This document shows positions 9,206 to 18,044 of a stretch of DNA of 64,000 bases, one piece after another. A program made the translations under genes and the position numbers. The stretch's first letter is position 1; every line of letters begins with the position of its first letter. Below the pieces are notes generated by a model. The model was not told the DNA's origin. It saw nothing but the letters and a program-made list of their open reading frames with translations, and did not search any database. The DNA comes from J054 sp965221985 (lineage in GTDB: Bacteria > Pseudomonadota > Gammaproteobacteria > Steroidobacterales > GCA-2729495): NCBI GenBank assembly GCA_965221985.1, contig OZ244928.1, positions 62,001-126,000 on the forward strand. Direction: 5' to 3'.

Positions 9206-9946
9206 CTATTGGCCTTTCGCCAGCAAGCGCGGAATTCGAATTATCATGCCAAAGACCAAACGACAATGCATTGAAGTGATAAGTAGATTATCTCTAAATA
9301 GACGGAAATGTGACAGGCCAGAAGCTGGATAGGCAACTTTTACCGGTAACTGGAGAATTCGTTGACCACGCCAGTGAGCGTGAACCAAAATCTCCGTATC
9401 AAACTGCATTCGCGGCCGCAGACGTACCGATCCGCACAGAGCCAGGAACTCCTTGACGGGGTACACCCTAAAACCGCACATGGCATCACGAATATCCGCG
9501 GACCAAGTCTCGACCCTGACCCACCAATTGGTAATTTGGCGCCCGTACAAACGGCTCCTGGGCACACTCGCATCAAAAACCGGCTTCCCTGAAACGATCG
9601 CCTGAGGGTGCTGAGCAGACAAATCCACCAGGGCCGGCACCCGGCCCAAGTCATGTTGCCCATCGGCATCGATCTGCAGCACGTGCGAAAAGCCCTTCCT
9701 GGAGGCCACCTCAACGCCGGTTTGTAGAGCCGCTCCCTTGCCCCGATTCAGCGCACAGCAATGTAGCGTCAACCAAGGCTCAGCATCGGCGATGGCTGTT
9801 AAGCACTTGACGCTTTCCGCACAGCTACCATCGTCAACCAGTATTGCGGGTAAGCCAGTGGCTCGCAATCCATCCAACATGCCGGCGAATTGACGATGAT
9901 GATTAAAGTGCGGGAGGACGATACAAACTCTAGTGGCAGCGGACAC
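9206..9946 (-). CDS. Glycosyltransferase family 2 (GT half of ApeJ-type enzyme)
   Basis: A dolichol-phosphate-mannose-synthase-like GT2. It has VCIVLPHFNHHRQ at the N-terminus, ILVDDGS, LNRGKGAALQTGV, the metal-binding DADGQHD and a later CGFRVYPV. The frame is open to 10021, but the first part overlaps the dehydratase; a GTG at 9946, two bases after that stop, gives a normal N-terminus. In E. coli-type clusters ApeJ fuses a glycosyltransferase to an acyltransferase. Here the acyltransferase half would be the separate gene at 17124-18017. Probably decorates the aryl-polyene lipid. Confidence 0.83.
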   Translation of the reverse strand: MSAATRVCIVLPHFNHHRQFAGMLDGLRATGLPAILVDDGSCAESVKCLTAIADAEPWLTLHCCALNRGKGAALQTGVEVASRKGFSHVLQIDADGQHDLGRVPALVDLSAQHPQAIVSGKPVFDASVPRSRLYGRQITNWWVRVETWSADIRDAMCGFRVYPVKEFLALCGSVRLRPRMQFDTEILVHAHWRGQRILQLPVKVAYPASGLSHFRLFRDNLLITSMHCRLVFGMIIRIPRLLAKGQ

Positions 9947-9948
9947 AG

Positions 9949-10284
9949 CTATGGCGATTCGAATGCGATTGAACCCTTGGAGCAGACAACCGCATCGCGT
10001 AGGTAGCGAAAATCCAAACAACCAGCTCGACGATTCAGTTCCAGCAAGAGCTCATCGTTCGGCCGGATAATCTGTAGGAATTTCAGCCTGGGTAAGCCCC
10101 GGAACTTCTTTGCTTCAAGTCCGAGTTTCTCAGCATAGTGGATGGCCCAATGCACCTGCACCACGGCAGGTAAAATGGGGTCATTGGGAAAATGACCTTC
10201 GAACCAAAACAAATTCTCTGGTACTCGAAGAATCATGTGGCCCTCGTCGGACCCGGCTCGCAGCTCGGGAAATTCAACTCGCAT
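9949..10284 (-). CDS. apeI: Small hot-dog dehydratase (ApeI)
   Basis: A 111-residue FabA/FabZ-like protein with the core LFWFEGHFPNDPILPAVVQV, in which the GHFP histidine is the usual catalytic residue, followed by KFLQIIRPNDEL. Short single hot-dog proteins like this are typical ApeI. It works with ApeP in dehydrating the growing polyene. Spaced 15 bp from the upstream membrane-protein gene. Confidence 0.87.
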   Translation of the reverse strand: MRVEFPELRAGSDEGHMILRVPENLFWFEGHFPNDPILPAVVQVHWAIHYAEKLGLEAKKFRGLPRLKFLQIIRPNDELLLELNRRAGCLDFRYLRDAVVCSKGSIAFESP

Positions 10285-10299
10285 GTTTACGACCGCTAA

Positions 10300-10905
10300 C
10301 TACGACCCACCATGAGCTACTTTACTATCCGGCGGTTCAGCGTTCTGCAAACGTGGTTCAAATATCAGACGGCGATAAACAAACTCGGCAAGAAAAATTA
10401 GCCCGATCAACACATAGGAAATAAACCCGTTATAGAGCGTCCATACCTCCATGCTGGCGCGCACCGCAATAAAACTGGTGATCAGAATATTCGCCAGGAA
10501 GAAGCCACACCAAAGCAAAGTAACATTTCGCGTATACGCGATAGATCGCGGTGTTACTTCCATGCCCGCCGCTACCGCAAACCGCTGCACGAGGGAAGGC
10601 GGAAAGAGCAGGCTGCTAGCGAATACTCCCAACAGGAAAATACTGACACCCGTTGGGTAAAGTTTAAGCAAGGTTGAATTGCCGCTAGCAAAGAGCAAGA
10701 GAACATAGATCAGACCCGCCAAACTTGCCACACACAACCACCACAAGCGTTCGCGAAAAAAAGGCCAAGCACGAAACAGCAGGCCCAACACGAGCACAAC
10801 ACCCAAAGGCGCTAGGCCAACGCGGTCGATACTGAAATAAACCAAGAAAGGGAAAAGTACGATCGCTAGCATGCCAGGCAGCGACCGCCGGCTGCCGGCG
10901 CTCAT
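10300..10905 (-). CDS. apeG: COG4648-like integral membrane protein (ApeG)
   Basis: A 201-residue polytopic inner-membrane protein with about six hydrophobic segments (for example LAIVLFPFLVYFSI, GVVLVLGLLF and GVSIFLLGVFASSLLF) and a C-terminal FLAEFVYRR. This family is a constant, functionally unexplained member of aryl-polyene clusters. It overlaps the upstream ACP by 4 bp. A role in presenting the product to membrane acyl- or glycosyltransferases is conceivable but unproven. Confidence 0.78.
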   Translation of the reverse strand: MSAGSRRSLPGMLAIVLFPFLVYFSIDRVGLAPLGVVLVLGLLFRAWPFFRERLWWLCVASLAGLIYVLLLFASGNSTLLKLYPTGVSIFLLGVFASSLLFPPSLVQRFAVAAGMEVTPRSIAYTRNVTLLWCGFFLANILITSFIAVRASMEVWTLYNGFISYVLIGLIFLAEFVYRRLIFEPRLQNAEPPDSKVAHGGS

Positions 10906-11165
10906 TGACTAAGCAATACCTGAATCACGTCGCCCACAGTCCGAACTGACTTGAACTCTTCGGGGGGAATTTTTCGCCCAGTCATTTCTTTGAGCTTCAC
11001 GATTAGATCAATGGCATCGATACTATCGATATCCAGATCCATGAACAGATTTGCCTCGGGTACAACCGTAGACGGATCAATTTCGAACTCCTCATGCAGC
11101 ACCTGGCGCAGCATCTCCAAATAAGTGGACCCGTCTTTCGCAATCGCCTGTTCAGCCGCAGCCAT
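10902..11165 (-). CDS. apeF: Acyl carrier protein (ApeF-like)
   Basis: An ACP of about 87 residues. The phosphopantetheine serine is in FMDLDIDSIDAIDLIVKL and the protein is acidic and helical. The ATG at 11165 is preceded by AAGGGG at good spacing, better than the ATG at 11183. Carries the growing polyene. It is one of two ACPs here; placing it as ApeF rather than ApeE is based on adjacency to the COG4648 gene. Confidence 0.85.
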   Translation of the reverse strand: MAAAEQAIAKDGSTYLEMLRQVLHEEFEIDPSTVVPEANLFMDLDIDSIDAIDLIVKLKEMTGRKIPPEEFKSVRTVGDVIQVLLSQ

Positions 11166-11244
11166 AATCGCCCCTTTGTGCAAGAAATAATTATAGGCCG
11201 CCGGGCACGCGCATTAAACCCCAATGACAGGACAGAAGCTCAGA

Positions 11245-12021
11245 CTACTCGGCAGCCACAGAAAGCTGGCGCATAAAGTATTCGAGCAAGACATCATTGA
11301 GCTGCTTGGCCTCATCGCGTAGATTGCTTGGCGAATTTTCAGCTTGCCGGGCTGGCCACGGCTCTTGAACTATCAAGGAAAAATGGGGTTTTGTGGGTGG
11401 AATCTCATACCATTTTTCAGCCTTGGTCAGCGTCGTTGGGCGGCAGGTAATGACCACCGGAAGGATATTCGCGCCAGCACGCGCTGCGATGGCCGCCGCA
11501 CCTGGGAAAAACCGCAGCGGCTGACCGGGTAGTGATCGCGTACCTTCTGGAAACAGGATCAATGAAGACCCTTTATTGAGTCGGCCAACGGCTCTTTCGA
11601 TAAATGCCAGCCCATGAGTGTTGGGTAAATAGCCGGCCGACAACAACAGGCTGCGAATAAAGAAGCTATTCAGCAAGCCTTCTCTGATAATGCAATCAGC
11701 ATCGGGAAATCGCGATAGCAGAAACACCACATCGATTAGCGAGGGATGATTCGCAACAATTAAATAGTGCTGCCCGGCCTCCACATGCTCCATGCCCAGG
11801 AATTCGTAAGACAAAACACCCATTGTCCTCATATACCAAATGAACAAAGCCATGGATCTACCAACGACTCGCCGGGCAAAAACCTTCCTAGATTGAGGAT
11901 CGCGGATGAAAAAATTGGCTACTGGAAACACGATGGCACCGAGAATCAAGCCGCCGATACCGAAAAAAGTGAAACTAGACGCCGTGCCAAGCAGCCGCCA
12001 AACGTAATTGATGATCGACAT
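11245..12021 (-). CDS. apeD: 1-acyl-glycerol-3-phosphate acyltransferase-like protein (PlsC family, ApeD)
   Basis: About 258 residues from the ATG at 12021; the frame stays open to 12117, but the extra residues lack a hydrophobic N-terminus. A membrane anchor (TASSFTFFGIGGLILGAIVF) precedes the LPLAT motifs VANHPSLIDVVFL, FPEGTRSLPG and LPVVITCRP. Probably attaches the aryl-polyene carboxylate to a lipid scaffold. It is the first gene of the operon running to apeR and diverges from the KS/CLF pair. Confidence 0.83.
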   Translation of the reverse strand: MSIINYVWRLLGTASSFTFFGIGGLILGAIVFPVANFFIRDPQSRKVFARRVVGRSMALFIWYMRTMGVLSYEFLGMEHVEAGQHYLIVANHPSLIDVVFLLSRFPDADCIIREGLLNSFFIRSLLLSAGYLPNTHGLAFIERAVGRLNKGSSLILFPEGTRSLPGQPLRFFPGAAAIAARAGANILPVVITCRPTTLTKAEKWYEIPPTKPHFSLIVQEPWPARQAENSPSNLRDEAKQLNDVLLEYFMRQLSVAAE

Positions 12022-12300
12022 TGCGTCTATTTGCGACTGTGCTCGCGCAATAAGTACGGTAATTGTACACGAGTCGTGCCAGGGCCGGCCGGCAAGTACA
12101 AGCCGACGAAGAATCAACCAGCTAGAATTTTACCTGAAGAACTTCGCTGTACCGTTAACCGGCCGCGGCATGCAAGCATTCCAACTACAGTCAGCGGCCT
12201 TTGTTGCAATTTTGTGGTTGCCGATCGCTTATAGCGTCTGCCTCGAATTGCACTCATAATTGGCGGATACTCCGCCGGTCAAGAATTACGAAATTCACTT
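12022..12300. promoter_or_regulatory. Divergent promoter region between apeD and apeO
   Basis: This 280-bp region separates the leftward apeD-apeR operon from the rightward apeO-apeC pair and must carry both promoters. I see no strong consensus hexamers or inverted repeat and no convincing small gene in it. Confidence 0.4.
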
Positions 12301-13482
12301 GTGAGAAGCACCTATATCAACGCCTACACCTTGAGCTGCGCGGCAGGCGTCGGACTAGAGGCCATTCGCTCTTCTCTAAAACAAGGAAACAGCGGACTGA
12401 GGCATAGGGAGTTTCCCGGCTGTGATCTGCGCACATGGTTCGGTCGCGTAGAAATACTAGATGAAGCTGAATCTCTGCCGCAGCAATGGGAAAGTCGAAA
12501 CAATCAGCTTGCGCGACTCGGCGTTGAACAAGACGGCATGGCCGAGCGCGTCGCCCAGGCAGTATCTCACTGGGGTGCCCACCGCGTGGGCCTGGCCATC
12601 GGCACGAGCACATCCAGCATCGGCCAAACCGAGACTGCCTATCATTCGCTCGATCAAGCGAAACGCTTTCCCCGTCGCTTCCGTCAGCCGGAGGTCCACA
12701 ATCCACATTCCGCGGCCGCGTTTCTCGCCGAGCATCTTAAGATCGATGGACCTTGCATGACGGTCAGCACCGCTTGTTCTTCCAGCGCCAAGGCCTTCGC
12801 CAGCGCGTCGCGCTGGCTGGATGCCGGACTTGTTGATGCTGTGCTCGTGGGCGGCGTCGACAGCCTATGCCTCAGCGTGATCTACGGATTCCACTCCTTG
12901 CAATTGGTGTCCGAGCAAATCTGCCGCCCTTTCGACATGGAGCGAGACGGAATCAACCTGGGAGAAGCAGCAGGCTTTGCGCTCGTGGAAAGAGAAGCCG
13001 ACCAGGAGAATTCGCTGGCGCTGTTGGGCTATGGAGAAAGTGTGGATGCCTACCACATGTCCAATGCGCATCCCGATGGCCTCGGCGCGCAGCTGGCCAT
13101 GGAAGAAGCCCTAGATCGAAGTGGACTTGGCATCGCGAACATCGACTACGTGAATCTGCACGGCACAGGCACGCGCGCCAACGATAGTGTCGAGGCGAAA
13201 CTTTGCGGAGACTTACTGCAGGAAAATACACCAATTAGCGCGACCAAGGGCTGGACCGGCCACACTTTAGGAGCCGCCGGCATTACCGAAGCGGTTTTTT
13301 GTCTGGAAGCGCTGCGTACCGGCCTGCTACCCGGCACGCTAAATACCACACAACCACTAAAAGCAGCGAAAAACTCCATCTTGCTAGCCAATGAACAACG
13401 AGACATTCGCACCGCCATGTCCAATTCATTTGGCTTTGGCGGAAACAATTGCAGTCTTCTGTTTGGCATAAATACGCCATGA
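12301..13482 (+). CDS. apeO: Beta-ketoacyl-ACP synthase, aryl-polyene ApeO type
   Basis: A 393-residue FabB-like condensing enzyme. The nucleophilic cysteine is in MTVSTACSSSAKAFASA, the two histidines are in NLHGTGTRANDSVE and TKGWTGHTLGAAG, and it ends in SFGFGGNNCSLLF. The start is a GTG with no clear ribosome-binding site. In aryl-polyene systems ApeO pairs with the chain-length factor ApeC, and here the next gene overlaps by 4 bp and encodes just such a partner. Transcribed opposite to the rest of the cluster. Confidence 0.9.
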   Translation: MRSTYINAYTLSCAAGVGLEAIRSSLKQGNSGLRHREFPGCDLRTWFGRVEILDEAESLPQQWESRNNQLARLGVEQDGMAERVAQAVSHWGAHRVGLAIGTSTSSIGQTETAYHSLDQAKRFPRRFRQPEVHNPHSAAAFLAEHLKIDGPCMTVSTACSSSAKAFASASRWLDAGLVDAVLVGGVDSLCLSVIYGFHSLQLVSEQICRPFDMERDGINLGEAAGFALVEREADQENSLALLGYGESVDAYHMSNAHPDGLGAQLAMEEALDRSGLGIANIDYVNLHGTGTRANDSVEAKLCGDLLQENTPISATKGWTGHTLGAAGITEAVFCLEALRTGLLPGTLNTTQPLKAAKNSILLANEQRDIRTAMSNSFGFGGNNCSLLFGINTP

Positions 13483-14258
13483 AACTGCGTATTCGGGGCG
13501 TAGGCCTATGGACTGCGGGAATCCAGAGCTGGCAGCAGTTGCTCGATGGGCTAAGCGACAATTTCCGAGAAACTGCGGCACAAGAAAAAGCGCCAAGCCC
13601 TAAATCGATTCCTAGCCGCGAACGAAGGCGCGCACCCTTATCGGTGAAGCTTGCTTTGGAAGTCTGCGAACAAGCCTGCCGAGAAGCCAATCTTGATGCA
13701 CAAGATCTACCGTCATTTTTCACCTCGGCCATGGGTGATACGCATATCACAGATTATCTGTGCACCGCATTGCTCTCCGAGAGCAAACTTCTATCGCCCA
13801 CCCGCTTTCATAACTCCGTGCACAATGCGCCATCGGGTTACTGGACCATCTCCACCGGCGACCACTCCAATAGCGGATACATCGGCGGGTTTCTCGCCTC
13901 TTTTCCTATTGCGCTGTGGGAAGCAGCGATTTACGCTGAGCAGAATCGGTGTTCTGTATTACTCACGAGCATGGATGTCGCGCACGGAGCGCCGTTCACT
14001 GATATTTGCGCAGCCGAGCATGACTTCGCCGTATCCCTGGTACTCTCCGCAGACGGACCGGGAACCGTCATTGACATCGACTGCGTTCCGGGTCGAGGCG
14101 ATTGGACGCGACCAAACGACGGTCGATTACGTCAAATCGCCGAGGGCAATGCCTCAGCTCGCTCACTGGCCCTACTTGAGGCAGCTGCAGGCAATGAGCA
14201 ACGCTCGTTAAGCTGGCAAATTGGCCGCGGTAGCCGACTCAAGGTCACTGTCAACTAG
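13479..14258 (+). CDS. apeC: Beta-ketoacyl synthase chain-length factor (ApeC)
   Basis: About 259 residues from the ATG at 13479 (ATGA overlap with apeO). It has a shortened, degenerate ketosynthase N-terminal domain without the catalytic Cys/His set: FFTSAMGDTHITDYLC and NSVHNAPSGYWTI replace the KS motifs. This is typical of ApeC, which forms a heterodimer with ApeO and controls chain length. The 3' end overlaps the convergent MMPL gene by 8 bp, so the two transcripts are antisense at their ends. Confidence 0.87.
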   Translation: MKLRIRGVGLWTAGIQSWQQLLDGLSDNFRETAAQEKAPSPKSIPSRERRRAPLSVKLALEVCEQACREANLDAQDLPSFFTSAMGDTHITDYLCTALLSESKLLSPTRFHNSVHNAPSGYWTISTGDHSNSGYIGGFLASFPIALWEAAIYAEQNRCSVLLTSMDVAHGAPFTDICAAEHDFAVSLVLSADGPGTVIDIDCVPGRGDWTRPNDGRLRQIAEGNASARSLALLEAAAGNEQRSLSWQIGRGSRLKVTVN

Positions 14259-16545
14259 TTGCATGCCGGTGCGCGACCCCAATGCGAGCCAATATAAAAC
14301 TGACCGCCACACCAGCTGCAACGCTTACGCCAATGGCGCGCAAGATCGGGATATCCGAAAAAGCCAAAATCAAGAATGCGCAAAATGTTGATAAACCACA
14401 GACATTAACCGCGTGGCGCGTATCCTCATGCTCGCTACCGTCAGCCGGTGAGCGACTGCTGAACAGAGCGTAGTCCAGGCCAAGGCCTGCCACAAGTACC
14501 GTGGCTATCAAATTGAAAAGCGACAAACTGCCTAAGAGCAATGCGCTAATTGAAAGCGTTGCCGCAGCGGATGCCGACAGAACTCCAAGTACCCAGGCAA
14601 CTCGGCGCAGCCGACGAATTCGCCACGTCACAAATAGAGATAAAGCCAAGAAGGCTATACCCAGTAGCGCGATTATTCGTGAGCGATATCGACTAACCAA
14701 GGACTCTGCCGCAGCTGACAAATTGACCAGGTTTACAGGCAGGCTTGCTGACGCCAGAACTTCCTGTAGCGCCTGCGGATCGGCGATATCATACAAGGTA
14801 ACCAAGCTGATCCAACGGCCACGCGCTTGGTAAAGTGAACCGGAAACCACGGACTCTAATTGCGTGTTCTTGAAACGCTCGGCAGTTAGCGTAAGACCTT
14901 CGCGGCGTACCGACTCTAGCTTCTGCGTAAAGTCCTGGAAGGCGTCAGCACGAAATACCGTTGACGCAGCTGCCTGACGTAAGTTTTCGTCGATGTTCTC
15001 AGCTTGCTTGATCGCTTCGAGTCGCCGTTGCTGCGTCTTCTCGCTGGGCAGTAGCGTAGTCACCGAAGCGTACGCGCGTAACAAGCCTGATTCTTTCGCT
15101 CGAGCAAGTATTGGAGCCAAGGCTTCGGTGTCTTGCAAAGCTTGTTCTTGAGTCTCGCCTGAGATGGCCAGCAAATATCTCAAATCGGGCGTTCCTAATT
15201 GTCGGCGCAGTTGCGCGTCGCGTTGCAGAATTTCGGGCGCCACCGGTGTCATGGCGGCTATCTGATTGCTCCATAAGCGGCTGGGCGACCAAGATAAGAA
15301 TGCGCTGGCACCAAGCAAGACGAGCAACCACCATTGATGGCGAAAATCAGTGCGGGCAGGCCTAGCCGTCGACGAACCATGCGTCGCGAGCAGCCGTGGC
15401 GCTAAGTCAGCCACCAGTCCACGCGTCGCCAGCAATGCAACCAACACGCCCACCGTGGAAAAAACGCCAATCTCGGCCAGACCCTGCGAACCAGAAATTA
15501 CCAAGGCAAAAAAGGCCAATGCCGTACTCAGGGCTCCCAAGCGCAGGGTCGGCCAAATAGCCATGAAACGATCCCCGGTAGAGACTCCGCGCGCATGACT
15601 CAAGGTGTGCAGTGGATAGTCCACGGCCACACCAAACAAGGTGAATCCGAAAGCCAAGGTAATTCCATGCACCTGGCCAAAAATCACGGCGACGCTCGCC
15701 ATGCCCGCCAGGGCACCCAGCACAATGGGCAATGCGGCCAATACAGGTGCCCAAGCACTGCGGTAGGCAGCCCACAAAATCAGAATAATGGCAGCGGTCG
15801 CCAACAAGCTCCGTCGCCAGGCTTCGCGCTCTATTCTGTGGCGCAATCCGACTGAGTAGACACCAACACCAAACAACTCAACATCCAGCCCACGATCTTG
15901 CGTCAAGAGTTTTCCAATAACGGCTTGCGCGCGCTGCTGACCAGGCAAATCGAACGATGGCGCCAGAGTCTCAGCGATCAGATAGATTTCTTCATTAGCC
16001 GGATCGGTCCAAACGCTCTGTGCCTCTGATAGCGGCGTAAGCACATCCAAACTCTGCATGATCTGCAGGCTGTTCAAGGCTGGATCCATCGCCATCAGTT
16101 CAAGCATCTGCGGATCATCGATCAATGCGAGGTCTTGTAGCCGCGCGTTCAAAACCTGGGTAAGGGTCTCAATCGACAGATCTAGGTCGGCCATCAAATG
16201 AGAGTTTTCGCGAACTATGGCGGGAATACTGTCTGGACTCAGGTCGACACGTCCATTCAAGACGCTAGAAAAAGCCCCCGAATTCTGCAAGGCGTCGCGC
16301 AGCTCATCGCTGACCTCTTCAGCCTGCCGTCCTGGTGGTATGGCGATGCTCATCATGATCAAGCGCGCGCCGGGGCCACGGCCAAAGCGATCAACCAAAA
16401 CCTCCTCGGCAAGGCCATTTGCCTTGGGCAGGAAGTAGGCAAGGCTGACGGATAGCTTAAGTTGTGTGGCAATTAGCAAGCCGCATACGGCCGCGACCAG
16501 CACCCAAATCACGTAGTGAAATTTAGGCGCAGCTCTACTATTCAT
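14251..16545 (-). CDS. apeM: MMPL/RND-family exporter (ApeM)
   Basis: A 764-residue inner-membrane transporter with two homologous halves. Each has a long periplasmic loop and a six-helix block. The first block includes LLATAAIILILWAAYRSAW; the second includes IIALLGIAFLALSLFVTW and ATVLVAGLGLDYALFSS, with the MMPL-type GLGLDYALF motif. Probably moves the aryl-polyene lipid across or out of the inner membrane together with the LolA-like protein. AAGGG lies 3 bases before the ATG. Six bases follow the upstream gene, so same operon. Confidence 0.88.
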   Translation of the reverse strand: MNSRAAPKFHYVIWVLVAAVCGLLIATQLKLSVSLAYFLPKANGLAEEVLVDRFGRGPGARLIMMSIAIPPGRQAEEVSDELRDALQNSGAFSSVLNGRVDLSPDSIPAIVRENSHLMADLDLSIETLTQVLNARLQDLALIDDPQMLELMAMDPALNSLQIMQSLDVLTPLSEAQSVWTDPANEEIYLIAETLAPSFDLPGQQRAQAVIGKLLTQDRGLDVELFGVGVYSVGLRHRIEREAWRRSLLATAAIILILWAAYRSAWAPVLAALPIVLGALAGMASVAVIFGQVHGITLAFGFTLFGVAVDYPLHTLSHARGVSTGDRFMAIWPTLRLGALSTALAFFALVISGSQGLAEIGVFSTVGVLVALLATRGLVADLAPRLLATHGSSTARPARTDFRHQWWLLVLLGASAFLSWSPSRLWSNQIAAMTPVAPEILQRDAQLRRQLGTPDLRYLLAISGETQEQALQDTEALAPILARAKESGLLRAYASVTTLLPSEKTQQRRLEAIKQAENIDENLRQAAASTVFRADAFQDFTQKLESVRREGLTLTAERFKNTQLESVVSGSLYQARGRWISLVTLYDIADPQALQEVLASASLPVNLVNLSAAAESLVSRYRSRIIALLGIAFLALSLFVTWRIRRLRRVAWVLGVLSASAAATLSISALLLGSLSLFNLIATVLVAGLGLDYALFSSRSPADGSEHEDTRHAVNVCGLSTFCAFLILAFSDIPILRAIGVSVAAGVAVSFILARIGVAHRHATS

Positions 16546-16551
16546 TGGCCC

Positions 16552-17121
16552 TTAAAGTGATGCAGGGTCGGCAAACAGCATCTCCTGCCAATTCGTCGCG
16601 GAGCGATTCATTTTTAAACTCAGTATGCGCCGGGTGTTCCCACGCAGCTCCATGCGGCCAATCAAGGCGGCTAAGTCTGCATCCCTTGCCACGAGCTCCA
16701 AGCGCCAATTGTCCGCGGCAGAAAACTCTGCCACTCGAAAAACCTTAAGTAGTTTTTCTGGCTCCCGCTGCAACAAGGCGCGAAGCGCTAAATACAAATC
16801 TGCCACGCCGGGCAATCGCCCCACCCTAACGCGCCGTTTCCGCCCGTCGCGCTCCACCTCCAAGCGACTGCCACCGAGAGTGACCCGCTCTTCGAAGGGC
16901 GTCAATATACGTTTAGTGAGACGGCCCTCCGCATCAATTTGAATATCGCCCCTGAGCTCCAGGGCTTCCTCGAGCAAGGCATTCATGCGTTTCTCTTTAA
17001 AGGGGATTGGCACTGAGCCCGGATCGTCCAATGCCCTGAGGATATCTACAACTTCTTGTTCGAGAACATCACCCAGCAGCGGTAGCGGCATCAGCGCAAC
17101 AAAAACGACAAACACCCGCAT
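16552..17121 (-). CDS. apeL: LolA-like outer-membrane carrier protein (ApeL)
   Basis: A 189-residue exported protein. A short signal peptide (VFVVFVALMPLPLLGDV) precedes a LolA-like beta sheet (FKEKRMNALLEEALELRG, GRLTKRILTPFEERV, LVARDADLAALIGRMELRG). LolA-like proteins in aryl-polyene clusters are thought to ferry the hydrophobic product across the periplasm. It lies between the acyltransferase (2 bp) and the MMPL exporter (6 bp). Confidence 0.82.
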   Translation of the reverse strand: MRVFVVFVALMPLPLLGDVLEQEVVDILRALDDPGSVPIPFKEKRMNALLEEALELRGDIQIDAEGRLTKRILTPFEERVTLGGSRLEVERDGRKRRVRVGRLPGVADLYLALRALLQREPEKLLKVFRVAEFSAADNWRLELVARDADLAALIGRMELRGNTRRILSLKMNRSATNWQEMLFADPASL

Positions 17122-17123
17122 GG

Positions 17124-18017
17124 CTAGTCATCCCAGAAATCGTAGAAATTGAACCAATTGTACGGCGATAAACGCACAAAATATCCTAAACGTTCAGCAA
17201 AATGCTCAATGGCCGCCGGCAGCAATTGTTGCCGATCTTCGCGCGGCAGTTCGAATCGCTGATGAACGAGTTCGCAGCTAACCTCATACCTACCGTTCAG
17301 GTAGAGGGGAAATATGTACATTAGAGGCAACTTCAGCGCGGCGGCAATCAAGAATGGCCCCGTGGGAAATTGTGCGGAACGGCCGAGGAAATCTGCCGCC
17401 ATGGTTGCGTCGCCGGGCTGATGACGGTCGGCTAGAAAGCCAATCCAGTCGCCTTGGCGCGCGGCTTCGGCGATGGCGAGTCCCAACTTCGCCGCGCCCT
17501 GCTCCGAGTCGATGATGGCTTCCGCGAGCTTAGGATTCAGAGTTTCCAATTGCTCAACCAGCCTAATATTCACCGCTCGATTCAGTACCACCCTCACGCG
17601 GGCACCTCCCACCTCTCGCCCCATCAATCGTGCGGCTTCAAAGGAGCCAAGATGCGCAGCCAGCACGATGCCACCCCGTCCTTCCGCGACCAAAGCTCTA
17701 AGTTGCCCGGCACCGAGAACCTTGACTTCAATGTTATCTGCCTCGCCGGTGTTAAAAAATATCCGGTCGGCGGCAACCTGCGCGAAGGTGTAGAAATGCC
17801 GAAAGACCTCCGCCCGGCTCGGTACCCGGCCCTTGACTTGCTGCAGAAAGGCTCGGGATGCCGCCCGTTCCGCGTGGCGGAACAGATAGAAATATGCGGC
17901 AACTGGGATTAAGACAAGCTGCAATACCGTCCGGCCGAAGAATCTTGCGATCCACACCGTCAAGCGCAGGGAAAATTGCGTACCGCCTTCTGGACGCTGC
18001 CGCCAAACTTCAGACAT
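17124..18017 (-). CDS. LpxL/HtrB-like acyltransferase (acyltransferase half of ApeJ type)
   Basis: A 297-residue lauroyl-acyltransferase-like LPLAT with the HxxxxE catalytic motif in LAAHLGSFEAARLMG and later GFLADRHQPG and FPTGPFLIAAAL. Such domains are fused to a GT2 domain in ApeJ of enterobacterial clusters; here the two are separate genes 7 kb apart. It probably acylates the lipid to which the polyene is attached. It lies between the AMP ligase and the LolA-like gene. Confidence 0.85.
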   Translation of the reverse strand: MSEVWRQRPEGGTQFSLRLTVWIARFFGRTVLQLVLIPVAAYFYLFRHAERAASRAFLQQVKGRVPSRAEVFRHFYTFAQVAADRIFFNTGEADNIEVKVLGAGQLRALVAEGRGGIVLAAHLGSFEAARLMGREVGGARVRVVLNRAVNIRLVEQLETLNPKLAEAIIDSEQGAAKLGLAIAEAARQGDWIGFLADRHQPGDATMAADFLGRSAQFPTGPFLIAAALKLPLMYIFPLYLNGRYEVSCELVHQRFELPREDRQQLLPAAIEHFAERLGYFVRLSPYNWFNFYDFWDD

Positions 18018-18044
18018 ACCCAGCGCCTTGCACAGTACAAATAA

